Positions 48,353 to 59,845 of a DNA stretch of 64,000 bases are shown here, piece after piece. Below the pieces are notes generated by a model, which worked only from the letters and a program-made list of their open reading frames with translations, ran no database searches and was not told the DNA's origin. This DNA is from Altererythrobacter sp. C41 (GTDB lineage Bacteria; Pseudomonadota; Alphaproteobacteria; Sphingomonadales; Sphingomonadaceae). Location: contig NZ_JAEVFE010000001.1 of the NCBI RefSeq assembly GCF_016803135.1, positions 310,001 to 374,000 on the forward strand. Reading direction: 5' to 3'. The translations under genes were made by a program, and so were the position numbers. Numbering within the stretch: position 1 is the first letter of the stretch; every line of letters starts with the position of its first letter.

Positions 48353-48735
48353 GCGAACGCCGCGAGGATCGGACAGGGTCCCTCTCCGCCCCTTGCGCAG
48401 TCGGAGGCGAGCTTCGCAAGCGAAGCGCGCGCGGCAGTGAGCTGCGCGATCTGCTCGTCCAGCGCCGCGATTCGCTCACGGGCCATGTCGCGGGCGCGCG
48501 GCCGGTCGTCGGTGCGGTCGAGGTCGATCAGCTCGGCAATCTCCGCCAGCGTGAACCCCGCCGTCTGCGCCTGCTTGACGTAGCGCAGGCGGCGCAGGTC
48601 GTCGGGGCCGTAGTGCCGCCCACCGGGCGCATCGCCGCGCGGAACCTGCAGCAGTCCCTTGCGCTGATAGAAGCGCACGGTCTCCACTCCGACTTTGCCG
48701 GCCTTTGCGAGATCAGAGATGCGCATCGCTTTCAT
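48349..48735 (-). CDS. MerR family regulator with CueR-like cysteine pair
   Basis: Regulator of 128 residues. The N-terminal MRISDLAKAGKVGVETVRFYQRKGLL is close to metal-sensing MerR proteins. Only two metal-type cysteines remain at the C terminus, DCARGGEGPCPI, spaced C-x7-C as in the Cu(I)/Au(I) sensor CueR. Mercury sensors have C-x8-C. The upstream cysteine of MerR/ZntR (near residue 80) is absent. Its operator between the divergent genes instead resembles the mercury operator. It is divergent from the glutaredoxin-MauE gene, the obvious target. Confidence 0.88.
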   Translation of the reverse strand: MKAMRISDLAKAGKVGVETVRFYQRKGLLQVPRGDAPGGRHYGPDDLRRLRYVKQAQTAGFTLAEIAELIDLDRTDDRPRARDMARERIAALDEQIAQLTAARASLAKLASDCARGGEGPCPILAAFA

Positions 48736-48737
48736 GC

Positions 48738-48768
48738 TTGACTCCGTACCGTAGTACGGAGGTTATGG
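48738..48768 (+). promoter_or_regulatory. MerR-type promoter/operator of the glutaredoxin-MauE gene
   Basis: TTGACT (48738-48743) and TTATGG (48763-48768) are separated by 19 bases, the long spacer diagnostic of MerR-activated promoters. The spacer holds a perfect 8-4-8 dyad, CTCCGTAC-CGTA-GTACGGAG (48742-48761). Half-site TCCGTAC/GTACGGA is that of the classical mercury-resistance operator. Confidence 0.88.
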
Positions 48769-48776
48769 ATGCTTTC

Positions 48777-49517
48777 ATGACTGGAAACAAGACCGCCCGC
48801 CTCCATCGCATGGTGATGGACAAACACATCTGCCCTTACGGCGTGAAAGCGAAGTGGCTGCTCGAACGCCACGGCTACACGGTCGAGGACCACTGGCTGA
48901 CGACTCGCGAAGAGACCGACGCGTTCAAGCGCGAGCACGACGTCGCGACCACCCCGCAGACGTTCATCGATGGCAAGCGCATCGGCGGCTATACCGAGCT
49001 GCGCGCCTTCCTCGGCAAGCCGCTGCCCGAGAAGGGCGCGACCAGCTACACGCCGGTGATCGCCGTGTTCGTCATTGCGGCCGCGCTGGGGATGGCCGTC
49101 AGCCAGTTCATGTTCGGCTCGCCCTTCACCATTCGCGCGGCCGAATGGTTCGTCGCCTTCACCATGGCGATCCTCGCCATGCTCAAGCTCCAGGACGTCG
49201 AGCAGTTCTCGACCATGTTCCTCGGCTACGACCTGCTTGCCAAGCGCTTCGTGCCCTACGCCTATGCCTACCCCTTCCTGGAGGCCGGCGCCGGCGTGCT
49301 GATGGCGGCGCATGCGCTCGACTGGCTCTCCATCCCCGTGGCGCTGTTCATCGGTACGATCGGCGCTGTGAGCGTGTTCTACGCCGTCTACGTGCAGAAG
49401 CGCGAGATCAAATGCGCCTGCGTCGGCGGATCGAGCAACGTGCCCCTGGGCTTCGTCTCGCTGACCGAGAACCTGTTCATGATCGGCATGGCGATCTGGA
49501 TGATCTTCATGCCCTGA
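48777..49517 (+). CDS. glutaredoxin-MauE/DoxX-type membrane fusion
   Basis: Two-part protein of about 246 residues. The N-terminal glutaredoxin domain has HICPYGVKAKWLLERHGY (CPYG redox motif) and TTPQTFIDGKRIGGY. The C-terminal half has four hydrophobic helices of the MauE/DoxX redox-membrane type and a CACVGGSSNVP motif. The promoter -10 covers the ATG at 48765, so ATG 48777 is preferred; the transcript may be nearly leaderless. Expected at the inner membrane, with a thiol-transfer or metal-stress role inferred from the MerR partner. Confidence 0.85.
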   Translation: MTGNKTARLHRMVMDKHICPYGVKAKWLLERHGYTVEDHWLTTREETDAFKREHDVATTPQTFIDGKRIGGYTELRAFLGKPLPEKGATSYTPVIAVFVIAAALGMAVSQFMFGSPFTIRAAEWFVAFTMAILAMLKLQDVEQFSTMFLGYDLLAKRFVPYAYAYPFLEAGAGVLMAAHALDWLSIPVALFIGTIGAVSVFYAVYVQKREIKCACVGGSSNVPLGFVSLTENLFMIGMAIWMIFMP

Positions 49518-49591
49518 GGCGCTCGCCCTCTATGGCCTTGACCGCCGGATGCGTTACACGATCCGTGCCCGATTCAGCGTGAGGGGACGAG

Positions 49592-50056
49592 ATGAACTAC
49601 TACGAGGATATCGAAGTCGGCGCGAAGCAGAGCTTCGGCCGCTATGAAGTCACGCGCGAGGAGGTGACCGATTTCGCCTCGAAGTACGATCCCCAGCCCT
49701 TCCACCTCGACGATGAAGCCGCGGCGAAAACGCACTTCGGGCGGCTCTCCGCCAGCGGATGGCACACTTGTGCGATGACCATGGCGATGCTGGTCGAGAA
49801 CATGAAGTCGCAGACGCAGGCGGGGCTGGGTTCGCCCGGCGTCGACCAGCTCAAATGGCTGCGACCCGTCTATCCCGGCGACACGCTGCGGTGCGAAACG
49901 GAAGTGATCGAGAAGCGGCGCAGCAAGTCCCGGCGCGACATGGGCCTGTTCAAGTCGCGCATCCGGGTCTTCAACCAGGACGACACGCCGGTGCTGGAAA
50001 TGACCTCCAACGGACTGATCAGCGTGCGCGACCCCGAGGCGCCGATCGAGGACTAG
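49592..50056 (+). CDS. MaoC family dehydratase
   Basis: Hotdog-fold protein of 154 residues. The hydratase motif DPQPFHLDDEAAAKTHFGRLSASGWHTCAM carries the catalytic D and H. The C-terminal VDQLKWLRPVYPGDTL is standard. Acts on an enoyl-CoA-type thioester; the pathway is not clear from the neighbours. Confidence 0.92.
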   Translation: MNYYEDIEVGAKQSFGRYEVTREEVTDFASKYDPQPFHLDDEAAAKTHFGRLSASGWHTCAMTMAMLVENMKSQTQAGLGSPGVDQLKWLRPVYPGDTLRCETEVIEKRRSKSRRDMGLFKSRIRVFNQDDTPVLEMTSNGLISVRDPEAPIED

Positions 50057-50062
50057 GGCGGC

Positions 50063-50581
50063 TCACGAGCCGCACTGCGCTATGCCCGTTTCGGCATAGA
50101 CAGTCTGGTCGCGCGCATTGCGCAGCACCAGGCGTGCGGGGAAGTCGATCGTCTCGGTTCCGCTCGGCGTGCCTTCTTCGGCCGCGATGTCGAGGATCAG
50201 GGCGAACTCCCTGCCATCGTACTTGCCGCGCGTTCCGAGCGGCAGTTGCGGGCTGCCGGCGTCGGGCGCGAGGCGGTGGAGCTCGCCCTCGACCTTGATG
50301 TAGGCGCCGCTCTCGCTGGTGAGCGCAAGCACGCCCGCTCCGTCCGGCGCCTCGGCAGCCTCGCCCCGGGGAAGGAAGCTGCATCCGGCGCCGAACAGGT
50401 CGTATCGTTCGATATCGGCGAAGAGGATCGGCTCCGGCGTCACGGGCTCCGGAGGGATGATCTGCGCCGCCTCGACCGCGGCGATGGCGCGTTCTTCCGC
50501 GGCCTCCCGCTGCTCGGGCGACAGTTCTGGCTCGCTGCAGGCCATGACCAGGAGCGGGAGGAAGAGAACCGCTTTTCTCAT
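50063..50581 (-). CDS. hypothetical lipoprotein downstream of mutL
   Basis: Not recognised. Protein of 172 residues with a short lipoprotein signal (LPLLVMAC, C15). A helical Glu/Ala-rich stretch follows, then a compact C-terminal part with FGAGCSFLPRGEA, GELHRLAPDAGSPQLP and ETGIAQCGS; the two cysteines could form a disulfide. It starts one base after the mutL stop, so it is co-transcribed with mutL. Confidence 0.75.
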   Translation of the reverse strand: MRKAVLFLPLLVMACSEPELSPEQREAAEERAIAAVEAAQIIPPEPVTPEPILFADIERYDLFGAGCSFLPRGEAAEAPDGAGVLALTSESGAYIKVEGELHRLAPDAGSPQLPLGTRGKYDGREFALILDIAAEEGTPSGTETIDFPARLVLRNARDQTVYAETGIAQCGS

Positions 50582-50582
50582 C

Positions 50583-53627
<3,045 letters not shown>

Positions 53628-53637
53628 GGGGAGATAT

Positions 53638-54543
53638 ATGGCGCCGCCTTCGTCACGGCGCTCGAGCTATTCGCGCAGGGCGCAATACGGGGTTTTTACC
53701 GGCTACGTGATTGCCGGGGTCGGCGCGCTGATCGGCGCCATCCTGCTCGCTCTCTCGCTCTGGCGGCCCGCCAGCTTCAACGGCCCGCGCACGGTCGCGC
53801 AGGACGCAGTAGCCCCCGCCGCAGAAGCCAGCGCGGAAGTTCGGGCCGAAAGCCAGAATCTGATCGAGGCGATCCGCGGCTATCTGCGCGCGGGTAGCCA
53901 GAATGCCGAGCTGAAGCAGGAAGTCGAACTCGCGCGTATCCGCCTGGCGGAGGCCGAGGCGATCAAGCGCGAGAACGCGCGGCTCAAGGCGCTGCTCGGC
54001 CTCGAGCAGCAGGAGAACACGCGGCCAGTTGCCGTCGCACGGCTGATCGGATCGAGCTCCGCCAGCGCCCGGCGTTTCGCCTACCTTGGCGCGGGTAGTG
54101 CCGATGGCGTCAGGGTCGGAATGCCAGTGCGCAGTCCGCGCGGCGTGGTCGGCCGGGTGCTGGAAGTCGGGCGGCACAGCTCCCGCGTGCTCCTGCTGAC
54201 CGACAGCCAGAGCGTTCTCCCCGTCCGGCTGACCGACAGCAACGTCGTCGCCTACGCCGAAGGCCGGGGCGACAGCATGCTGCGGATCCGCCTGATCAAC
54301 CTCGGCATCAATCCGCTCGAGAAGGGCGATATCTTCGTGACCAGCGGCGCCGGCGGGTATTACCGGCCCGGTACTGCGGTCGCCATCGTCGCCGAAAAGA
54401 CCGAAGACGGCGCGCTCGCGCGGATCATCAGCGATCCTGCGGCGACCGACTACGTGGCGATCGAGGAGATCTGGCAACCGCAGGCGATCAGGGCCGCCGA
54501 AACCCCGGTCGAGCAATCCGTCGCCGACGCGGACGACACCTGA
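53638..54543 (+). CDS. mreC: rod shape-determining protein MreC
   Basis: Membrane-anchored scaffold of the elongasome, 301 residues. One transmembrane helix (about 22-43), then a coiled coil (about 80-125, LKQEVELARIRLAEAEAIKRENARLKALLGL), then the two-barrel periplasmic domain (GMPVRSPRGVVGRVLEVG, LTDSQSVLPVRL). Its stop overlaps the mreD start. Confidence 0.94.
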   Translation: MAPPSSRRSSYSRRAQYGVFTGYVIAGVGALIGAILLALSLWRPASFNGPRTVAQDAVAPAAEASAEVRAESQNLIEAIRGYLRAGSQNAELKQEVELARIRLAEAEAIKRENARLKALLGLEQQENTRPVAVARLIGSSSASARRFAYLGAGSADGVRVGMPVRSPRGVVGRVLEVGRHSSRVLLLTDSQSVLPVRLTDSNVVAYAEGRGDSMLRIRLINLGINPLEKGDIFVTSGAGGYYRPGTAVAIVAEKTEDGALARIISDPAATDYVAIEEIWQPQAIRAAETPVEQSVADADDT

Positions 54544-55097
54544 TGGAACGGGCCGATCCGAGATCGCGGAGGGACGCCTACGGTTCGCGGATCAATCGCG
54601 CGCACTCGCCGCTTCTCGCCTACGCCGTGCCGTGGGCGACGATCCTGTTCGCCAGCCTTCTCCCGCTGTTTCCGATCGCCTCGGCCGCGCCGATCGTGCC
54701 GCCGGTCGGGCTGATGACGCTCCTCGCCTGGCGGCTCGTGAGGCCGGGGCTCCTGCCGGTCTGGGCGGGTTTCCCGCTCGGCATGTTCAGCGACCTCTTT
54801 AGCGGTCAGCCCTTCGGCAGCGGCATCATGCTGTGGTCGCTGGCAATGATCGTGATCGAAGCGATCGAAACGCGCTTTCCCTGGCGCAGCTTCGTTCAGG
54901 ACTGGTTGATCGCGGTGGGGATAGTCGCCTGCAGCATCGTCGCGGCGGCCTCTCTCTCGGGCGCTTCGCTGGGTCCGCCCCTGTTCGCGGCCCTCGTTCC
55001 TCAGGTCTTGCTGTCGCTGATGCTCTATCCCATTATCGCGCGAATGGTCTCCACTCTCGATCGGTTCCGGCTGCTGCGCGTTCGGATTCTCGGCTGA
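54543..55097 (+). CDS. mreD: rod shape-determining protein MreD
   Basis: Inner-membrane elongasome component of 184 residues with five hydrophobic helices. Marks: PVWAGFPLGMFSDLFSGQPFGSG, as in MreD. Linked at both ends by TGATG overlaps to mreC and mrdA. Confidence 0.9.
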   Translation: MERADPRSRRDAYGSRINRAHSPLLAYAVPWATILFASLLPLFPIASAAPIVPPVGLMTLLAWRLVRPGLLPVWAGFPLGMFSDLFSGQPFGSGIMLWSLAMIVIEAIETRFPWRSFVQDWLIAVGIVACSIVAAASLSGASLGPPLFAALVPQVLLSLMLYPIIARMVSTLDRFRLLRVRILG

Positions 55098-57139
55098 TGT
55101 TCCGCAGGAAACCGCTGTTCCGCAAAGCATCGCAGGTCCAGATCACCTCCGCCACGCTCGAGAATACCTACGACCGGCGCAGCTTCGTCGTGGCCGGCTT
55201 CGGCGCAAGCATCGGCCTGCTGCTGGCCGGCCGGATGAGCTATCTCGCGATTGCCGAGAACGAGAAGTACGCGACGGAAGCGGAAAGCAACCGGGTCAAC
55301 CTGTCGCTGATCCCTCCCCGCCGCGGGTGGATCGTCGACCGCAGCGGAGCCCCGCTCGCATCCAACCGTGCGGATTTCCGCGTCGACGTGATCCCCGAGC
55401 GGATGAGTCGTCCCGAACAGCAGATGGCGGTCCTGCAGGAGGTGCTGAACCTCGATCAGGCGGCGATGGCCGATCTGCGCGAGCGCATCGGCCGGACGCG
55501 CGGCTTCCGACCGGTCGAAGTCGCCAGCGGCCTTTCCTACGAGCAGTTCGCGGCGCTGAGCGTTCGCCTGCCGAACCTCCCCGGCGTCGTCCCGCAGCGT
55601 GGCTATTCGCGCTATTATCCCACCGGCCCGTCGGTCGGACACCTGATCGGCTACGTCGGTCCCGCTTCCGCCGAAGAGTACGAGAAGGACCGCAACCCGC
55701 TGCTGATCACGCCCGGATACAAGATCGGCAAGGACGGTCTGGAGAAGCAGTTCGAGCAGCGGCTTCGCGGTGTGCCAGGTGCGCGCCGCGTGGAGGTGAC
55801 CGCATCCGGCCGCATCGTGCGCGACCTCGAAACGCGCGAAGACATTCAGGGCAAGCCGGTCAAGCTGACCATCGACGGCCCGCTGCAGGACTATGCGGCG
55901 CGCCGCATCGGGCCGGAGTCGGGCTCCGTCGTGGTGATGGACTGCCGCACGGGCGACGTGCTGTGCATGGCCTCGATGCCCAGCTTCGACCCGAACAGCT
56001 TTTCCGACGGCATCGGGCGCGTCGAATACGCCATGCTGCGCGACGACGAGCGGGTGCCGCTGCGCAACAAGGTGCTGAAGGGCCTCTATCCGCCCGGCTC
56101 CACCGTGAAGCCGATGGTGTCGATGGCGCTCCTGCGGGAAGGCGTCGACCCGGAAGAGACCGTGTACTGCGGGGGCGGCTTGCGGGTGGGCAACCGCGTG
56201 TTCCACTGCTGGCAGCGCCGCGGCCACGGCCAGGTGAACATGGCGAAGGGCATCTATCAGAGCTGCGACGTCTATTTCTACCACTTGGCGCAGCGCATCG
56301 GGATGGATCCGATCGCGGCGATGGCCCGCCGCTGCGGCATGGGGCAGGAATTCGACCTGCCGGTCCTCAGCCAGTTCTACGGCACGGTGCCCGATCCGGC
56401 GTGGAAGCTGGAGAAGTACGGCACGAAATGGCAGGCCTACGATACGGTCAATGCCACGATCGGTCAGGGTTACATGCTCGCAAACCCGCTCCAGCTCGCG
56501 GTCATGGCCTCGCGCCTGGCGAGCGGGCGCCATGTCGAACCGCATCTGCTGTTCGGCGAATCCGACGGCGAGTTCCCCCCCGCCGACTTCGCCCCCGAGC
56601 ACGTCGCCCTCGTGCGTCAGGCGATGAGCGACGTGATCAACGGGCCCGGCACCGCCGGCCGCGCGCGGCTGCCGATTGAAGATGTGCTGATGGCGGGCAA
56701 GACCGGCACCGCGCAGGTGGTGTCGCTGTCGGTGTCCGATGGCACCTCCGGCCCATGGAAATATCGCGACCACGGGCTGTTCATCTTCTTCGCGCCCTAC
56801 GACAATCCACGCTATGCCGGGGCAGTCGTGATCGAACACGGCGGCGGGTCCAGCTCGGCTTACCCGATCGCCCGCGACGTGATGACGTTCCTGTTCGACC
56901 CGCGCAAGGGAATGGACGCCCTGCACGCGCTGGAGAAGCAGTGGGGGGGCAACGCACAGGAACGGCTCGCCGCCCGCTATGCCGCCTATGCGGCGCAGGC
57001 GGGCGAAGCCGTGGCGCCTGCACCGCGGCGTGATGAGGAGATCTTCGCTCGCGTCGACGCGGAAGCGCGCGCCGCCGCGATGATCCCTGTCACCGAGGCG
57101 ACCGACGCAGCCATCAACCGTTCGGATGTCGCCGAATGA
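55097..57139 (+). CDS. mrdA: penicillin-binding protein 2
   Basis: Class B transpeptidase of the elongasome, 680 residues. Single N-terminal membrane anchor (about 29-50), dimerisation domain (PPRRGWIVDRSGAPLA), then the transpeptidase: S335-TVK (SxxK), S389-C-D391 (SxN position, here SCD) and K535-TG (KTGTAQ). The target of mecillinam-type drugs in the family. An alanine-rich C-terminal tail of about 60 residues follows the domain. Confidence 0.95.
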   Translation: MFRRKPLFRKASQVQITSATLENTYDRRSFVVAGFGASIGLLLAGRMSYLAIAENEKYATEAESNRVNLSLIPPRRGWIVDRSGAPLASNRADFRVDVIPERMSRPEQQMAVLQEVLNLDQAAMADLRERIGRTRGFRPVEVASGLSYEQFAALSVRLPNLPGVVPQRGYSRYYPTGPSVGHLIGYVGPASAEEYEKDRNPLLITPGYKIGKDGLEKQFEQRLRGVPGARRVEVTASGRIVRDLETREDIQGKPVKLTIDGPLQDYAARRIGPESGSVVVMDCRTGDVLCMASMPSFDPNSFSDGIGRVEYAMLRDDERVPLRNKVLKGLYPPGSTVKPMVSMALLREGVDPEETVYCGGGLRVGNRVFHCWQRRGHGQVNMAKGIYQSCDVYFYHLAQRIGMDPIAAMARRCGMGQEFDLPVLSQFYGTVPDPAWKLEKYGTKWQAYDTVNATIGQGYMLANPLQLAVMASRLASGRHVEPHLLFGESDGEFPPADFAPEHVALVRQAMSDVINGPGTAGRARLPIEDVLMAGKTGTAQVVSLSVSDGTSGPWKYRDHGLFIFFAPYDNPRYAGAVVIEHGGGSSSAYPIARDVMTFLFDPRKGMDALHALEKQWGGNAQERLAARYAAYAAQAGEAVAPAPRRDEEIFARVDAEARAAAMIPVTEATDAAINRSDVAE

Positions 57140-58251
57140 ACTCCGTGATCCCTACGCCCATCGCTCGCCAGCCCTGGTCGATGCTGTTCCCGCTGATCGC
57201 GTTGGTCGGTTTCGGCGCCATGGTGCTGTTTTCCGCGGCCGGCGGAAGCTGGGAGCCCTACGCGACCTCGCATGTCGTGCGCTTCCTGCTCTTCCTCGTC
57301 ATGGCCTCGGTAATGACGCTGTTCAGACGCGAGTTCGTGCGTTTCGCGGCTTATCCCGTCTATGGCATCATTCTCGTCCTTCTGATGGCCGTGGAAGCGA
57401 TGGGTTTCGTCGGCGGCGGCAGTCAGCGCTGGCTCAACCTCGGCATCATCCACCTGCAGCCGTCGGAGTTCATGAAGCCGGCGATCGTTCTCGTCCTCGC
57501 GAAGTTCTACAGCGAGCTTCCCCCGGGCATGATCACTTCGTGGCGCGCGCTGGTGCCCGCGGCGGGATTGATCGCGATGCCGATGGGCCTCGTCCTGCTG
57601 CAGCCCGATCTCGGCACCGCCCTGGCCATCGGCTTCGGCGGCGCCACGGTGATGTTCCTCGCCGGCCTGCCGCTCCGCTGGTTCCTCACGGCAGGCGCCG
57701 CGGCCGTGGTGATCGCCCCGCTCGCCTATTTCTTCGGCCTTCACGACTACCAGCAACGCCGCGTGACGACGTTCCTCGATCCGGAGAGCGATCCTCTCGG
57801 CGCGGGCTACCACATCACGCAGTCGAAGATCGCGATCGGATCGGGCGGACTGTTCGGCAAGGGATTCAATGAAGGCTCGCAGAGCCACCTCAACTATCTC
57901 CCCGAGCCGCACACCGACTTCGTCTTCGCCACCATGGCAGAAGAATGGGGTCTCCTGGGCGGATTCGCCGTGATCCTGATCTACGGCCTCATCATGCGCT
58001 GGGGCCTGAGCGTTGCGCGCAAATCGCACGACCGCTTCGGCACGTTGCTCGCCTCGGGCATGGTGGCGACGATGTTCTTCTATGTCGCGATCAACCTGAT
58101 GATGGTGATGGGGCTCGCCCCGGTCGTGGGCATCCCCCTGCCCTTCATGAGCCACGGCGGCTCGTCGATGATGACCAACATGATCTGCATCGGCACGTTG
58201 ATGATGGTGAACCGCTGGAACAACCGCGCCCCGCGCAGCCGATTGAGTTAG
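57136..58251 (+). CDS. rodA: rod shape-determining protein RodA (SEDS glycosyltransferase)
   Basis: SEDS-family polymerase that makes glycan strands with PBP2. The protein is 371 residues with about ten helices. Marks: GGGSQRWLNLGIIHLQPSEFMKPAIVL (catalytic-region loop), QPDLGTALAI, YHITQSKIAIGSGGLFGKGFN and LPFMSHGGSSM at the end. Overlaps mrdA by four bases (ATGA). Confidence 0.96.
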   Translation: MNSVIPTPIARQPWSMLFPLIALVGFGAMVLFSAAGGSWEPYATSHVVRFLLFLVMASVMTLFRREFVRFAAYPVYGIILVLLMAVEAMGFVGGGSQRWLNLGIIHLQPSEFMKPAIVLVLAKFYSELPPGMITSWRALVPAAGLIAMPMGLVLLQPDLGTALAIGFGGATVMFLAGLPLRWFLTAGAAAVVIAPLAYFFGLHDYQQRRVTTFLDPESDPLGAGYHITQSKIAIGSGGLFGKGFNEGSQSHLNYLPEPHTDFVFATMAEEWGLLGGFAVILIYGLIMRWGLSVARKSHDRFGTLLASGMVATMFFYVAINLMMVMGLAPVVGIPLPFMSHGGSSMMTNMICIGTLMMVNRWNNRAPRSRLS

Positions 58252-58347
58252 AGCGAAAATCGCCCCTTTTCATGCGCGCGGAGATCGCTATATGCAGCGC
58301 CTCCCGAGTCGGACGGCAGCAGCCGGCCCGACAGTCCGACGGGATGT

Positions 58348-58423
<76 letters not shown>

Positions 58424-58635
58424 CCTTTTCAATGACTTAGCGGAAATCGCGCGGCGTCATTCCGACAATCGTACGGGATCGACGGAACCGCAGAACGAGC
58501 GCACGAGACGCTGTCGAGAAAACCAGTGCGGAACCGCTGGAAGATCGCACATCGCCGCAATCGACGCCCGAGTTGCTCGCTTCTCGGGCCGCTTCCCCCC
58601 GCATCCCGGCGAAGTGCCCGGACGTCTCCTCAAGT

Positions 58636-59199
58636 TCATCCCCTCGCGTAGGCAACGAAACCCTCGAGGAACGCCCCGAGCCGCTCCCTCGATTTCGGGT
58701 CGGTGAGCTTACCCGCATCATCGAACGCTGTGCTGGCCCGCGGGACCAGCATTCGCCCGCTGGACCACAAGTTTACGCCGAGGGTTCGCAGCACGGGTAA
58801 CCATGCGTTCTGTGAAAGGATCGTCCCGAACGCTCCAGGCGAAGCGCCCATCAGCGCCGCTTTCTTGCCGCCGAACACCCGCTCGATGTCCGAGGCCGGC
58901 CGCGTCGTCCAATCGATCGCGTTCTTGAAGACACCGGGAATTCCGTTGTTATACTCGGGCGTTGCCAGCAGCAGGCCGTCCGCGCGTGCGATTTGCTCCT
59001 TGAGAACGACCACCGGCTCGGGAAGTCCATGCTCAGCCTCGAGATCACCATGATAGAGCGGGATGCCCTCGATCGTGCCGATCTCGAGCGTCGCGCCCTC
59101 CGGCATCAGGTCCGCGGCGGCTCGCAGCAGCGCGGAGTTGAACGAACCTTCCCGAAGACTGCCCGAGAGACCGAGTATCTGAACCATCTGTCGTTCCAA
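58636..59199 (-). CDS. NADPH-dependent FMN reductase
   Basis: Flavodoxin-like reductase of 187 residues. The flavin-phosphate loop is GLSGSLREGSFNSALL and the second flavin motif is ATPEYNNGIPGVFKNAIDW, both diagnostic. Likely supplies reduced FMN or reduces quinones or chromate-type oxidants; substrate not determined. ATG 59187 (MVQILGLSG) is an alternative start. The 212 bases between it and the tRNA contain no gene I can support. Confidence 0.92.
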   Translation of the reverse strand: MERQMVQILGLSGSLREGSFNSALLRAAADLMPEGATLEIGTIEGIPLYHGDLEAEHGLPEPVVVLKEQIARADGLLLATPEYNNGIPGVFKNAIDWTTRPASDIERVFGGKKAALMGASPGAFGTILSQNAWLPVLRTLGVNLWSSGRMLVPRASTAFDDAGKLTDPKSRERLGAFLEGFVAYARG

Positions 59200-59377
59200 T
59201 CCTGCTAGGTGGCTTTCGCGAGTTGGCCCGGTCGGCTACGTGGGGAGCCGGGACTTCAGGCCACCCACTAGCCGAAAAGACCGCTCATTTCCTCAGCGAT
59301 ACGCAGCAACGAAGCCCCTTCTGCGGCTCTTCTGCAAGCTGGATCCCCGTTGTCGTTCGCGCCTCCTGCCCGTTCTG

Positions 59378-59674
59378 TCAGCCCACAACCACGTCCGCAT
59401 AGTCGGGATGCTTGGCAAACCATGCCGCCATGAACGGACATTTGAGGACGAGCTTGTCACCCCGCTCGCGGGCCATGTCGAACACGCCGAGAGCGAGAGT
59501 CGAGCCAAGCCCCCGGCCGCCGTATTCGCTCGGCACTTCGGTATGGGTGAGGACGAGATAGCCGTTCTCGTCGCGGCGATAATAGGCAGCGGCGATATCT
59601 TCGCCATCGAGCGCGAGTTCGAAGCGGTGCTCGCCTGGGTTGTCGATGACGTCGGTAGAAGTGCGGTCAGGCAT
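59378..59674 (-). CDS. small GNAT-fold N-acetyltransferase, YjdJ/COG2388 type
   Basis: Protein of 98 residues, the short GNAT form. Marks: YYRRDENGYLVLTHTEVPSEYGGRGLGSTLA (acetyl-CoA loop) and a C-terminal CPFMAAWFAKHPDY, the COG2388 signature. Substrate unknown. Confidence 0.9.
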   Translation of the reverse strand: MPDRTSTDVIDNPGEHRFELALDGEDIAAAYYRRDENGYLVLTHTEVPSEYGGRGLGSTLALGVFDMARERGDKLVLKCPFMAAWFAKHPDYADVVVG

Positions 59675-59845
59675 ATCTCTTCTCCTGGTGCGGCGGCGTG
59701 CCTTTCGGTTCCCTGCGACCTGCTGGACCTGACTCGCACGTCGCGCCGGATGTTATTCCACCATATTGGAGCGAGCCAACTTCCTGTCAGCCGTCACCTT
59801 GGTAGCTGCCATCGCCTTCTGGCGGCGAACGGGGCTCAGCTCTAA

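Noticed and set aside
48349-49517. A mercury-resistance operon
   Set aside because: The operator is of mercury type, but merA, merT and merP are absent and the regulator lacks one of the three mercury-binding cysteines.
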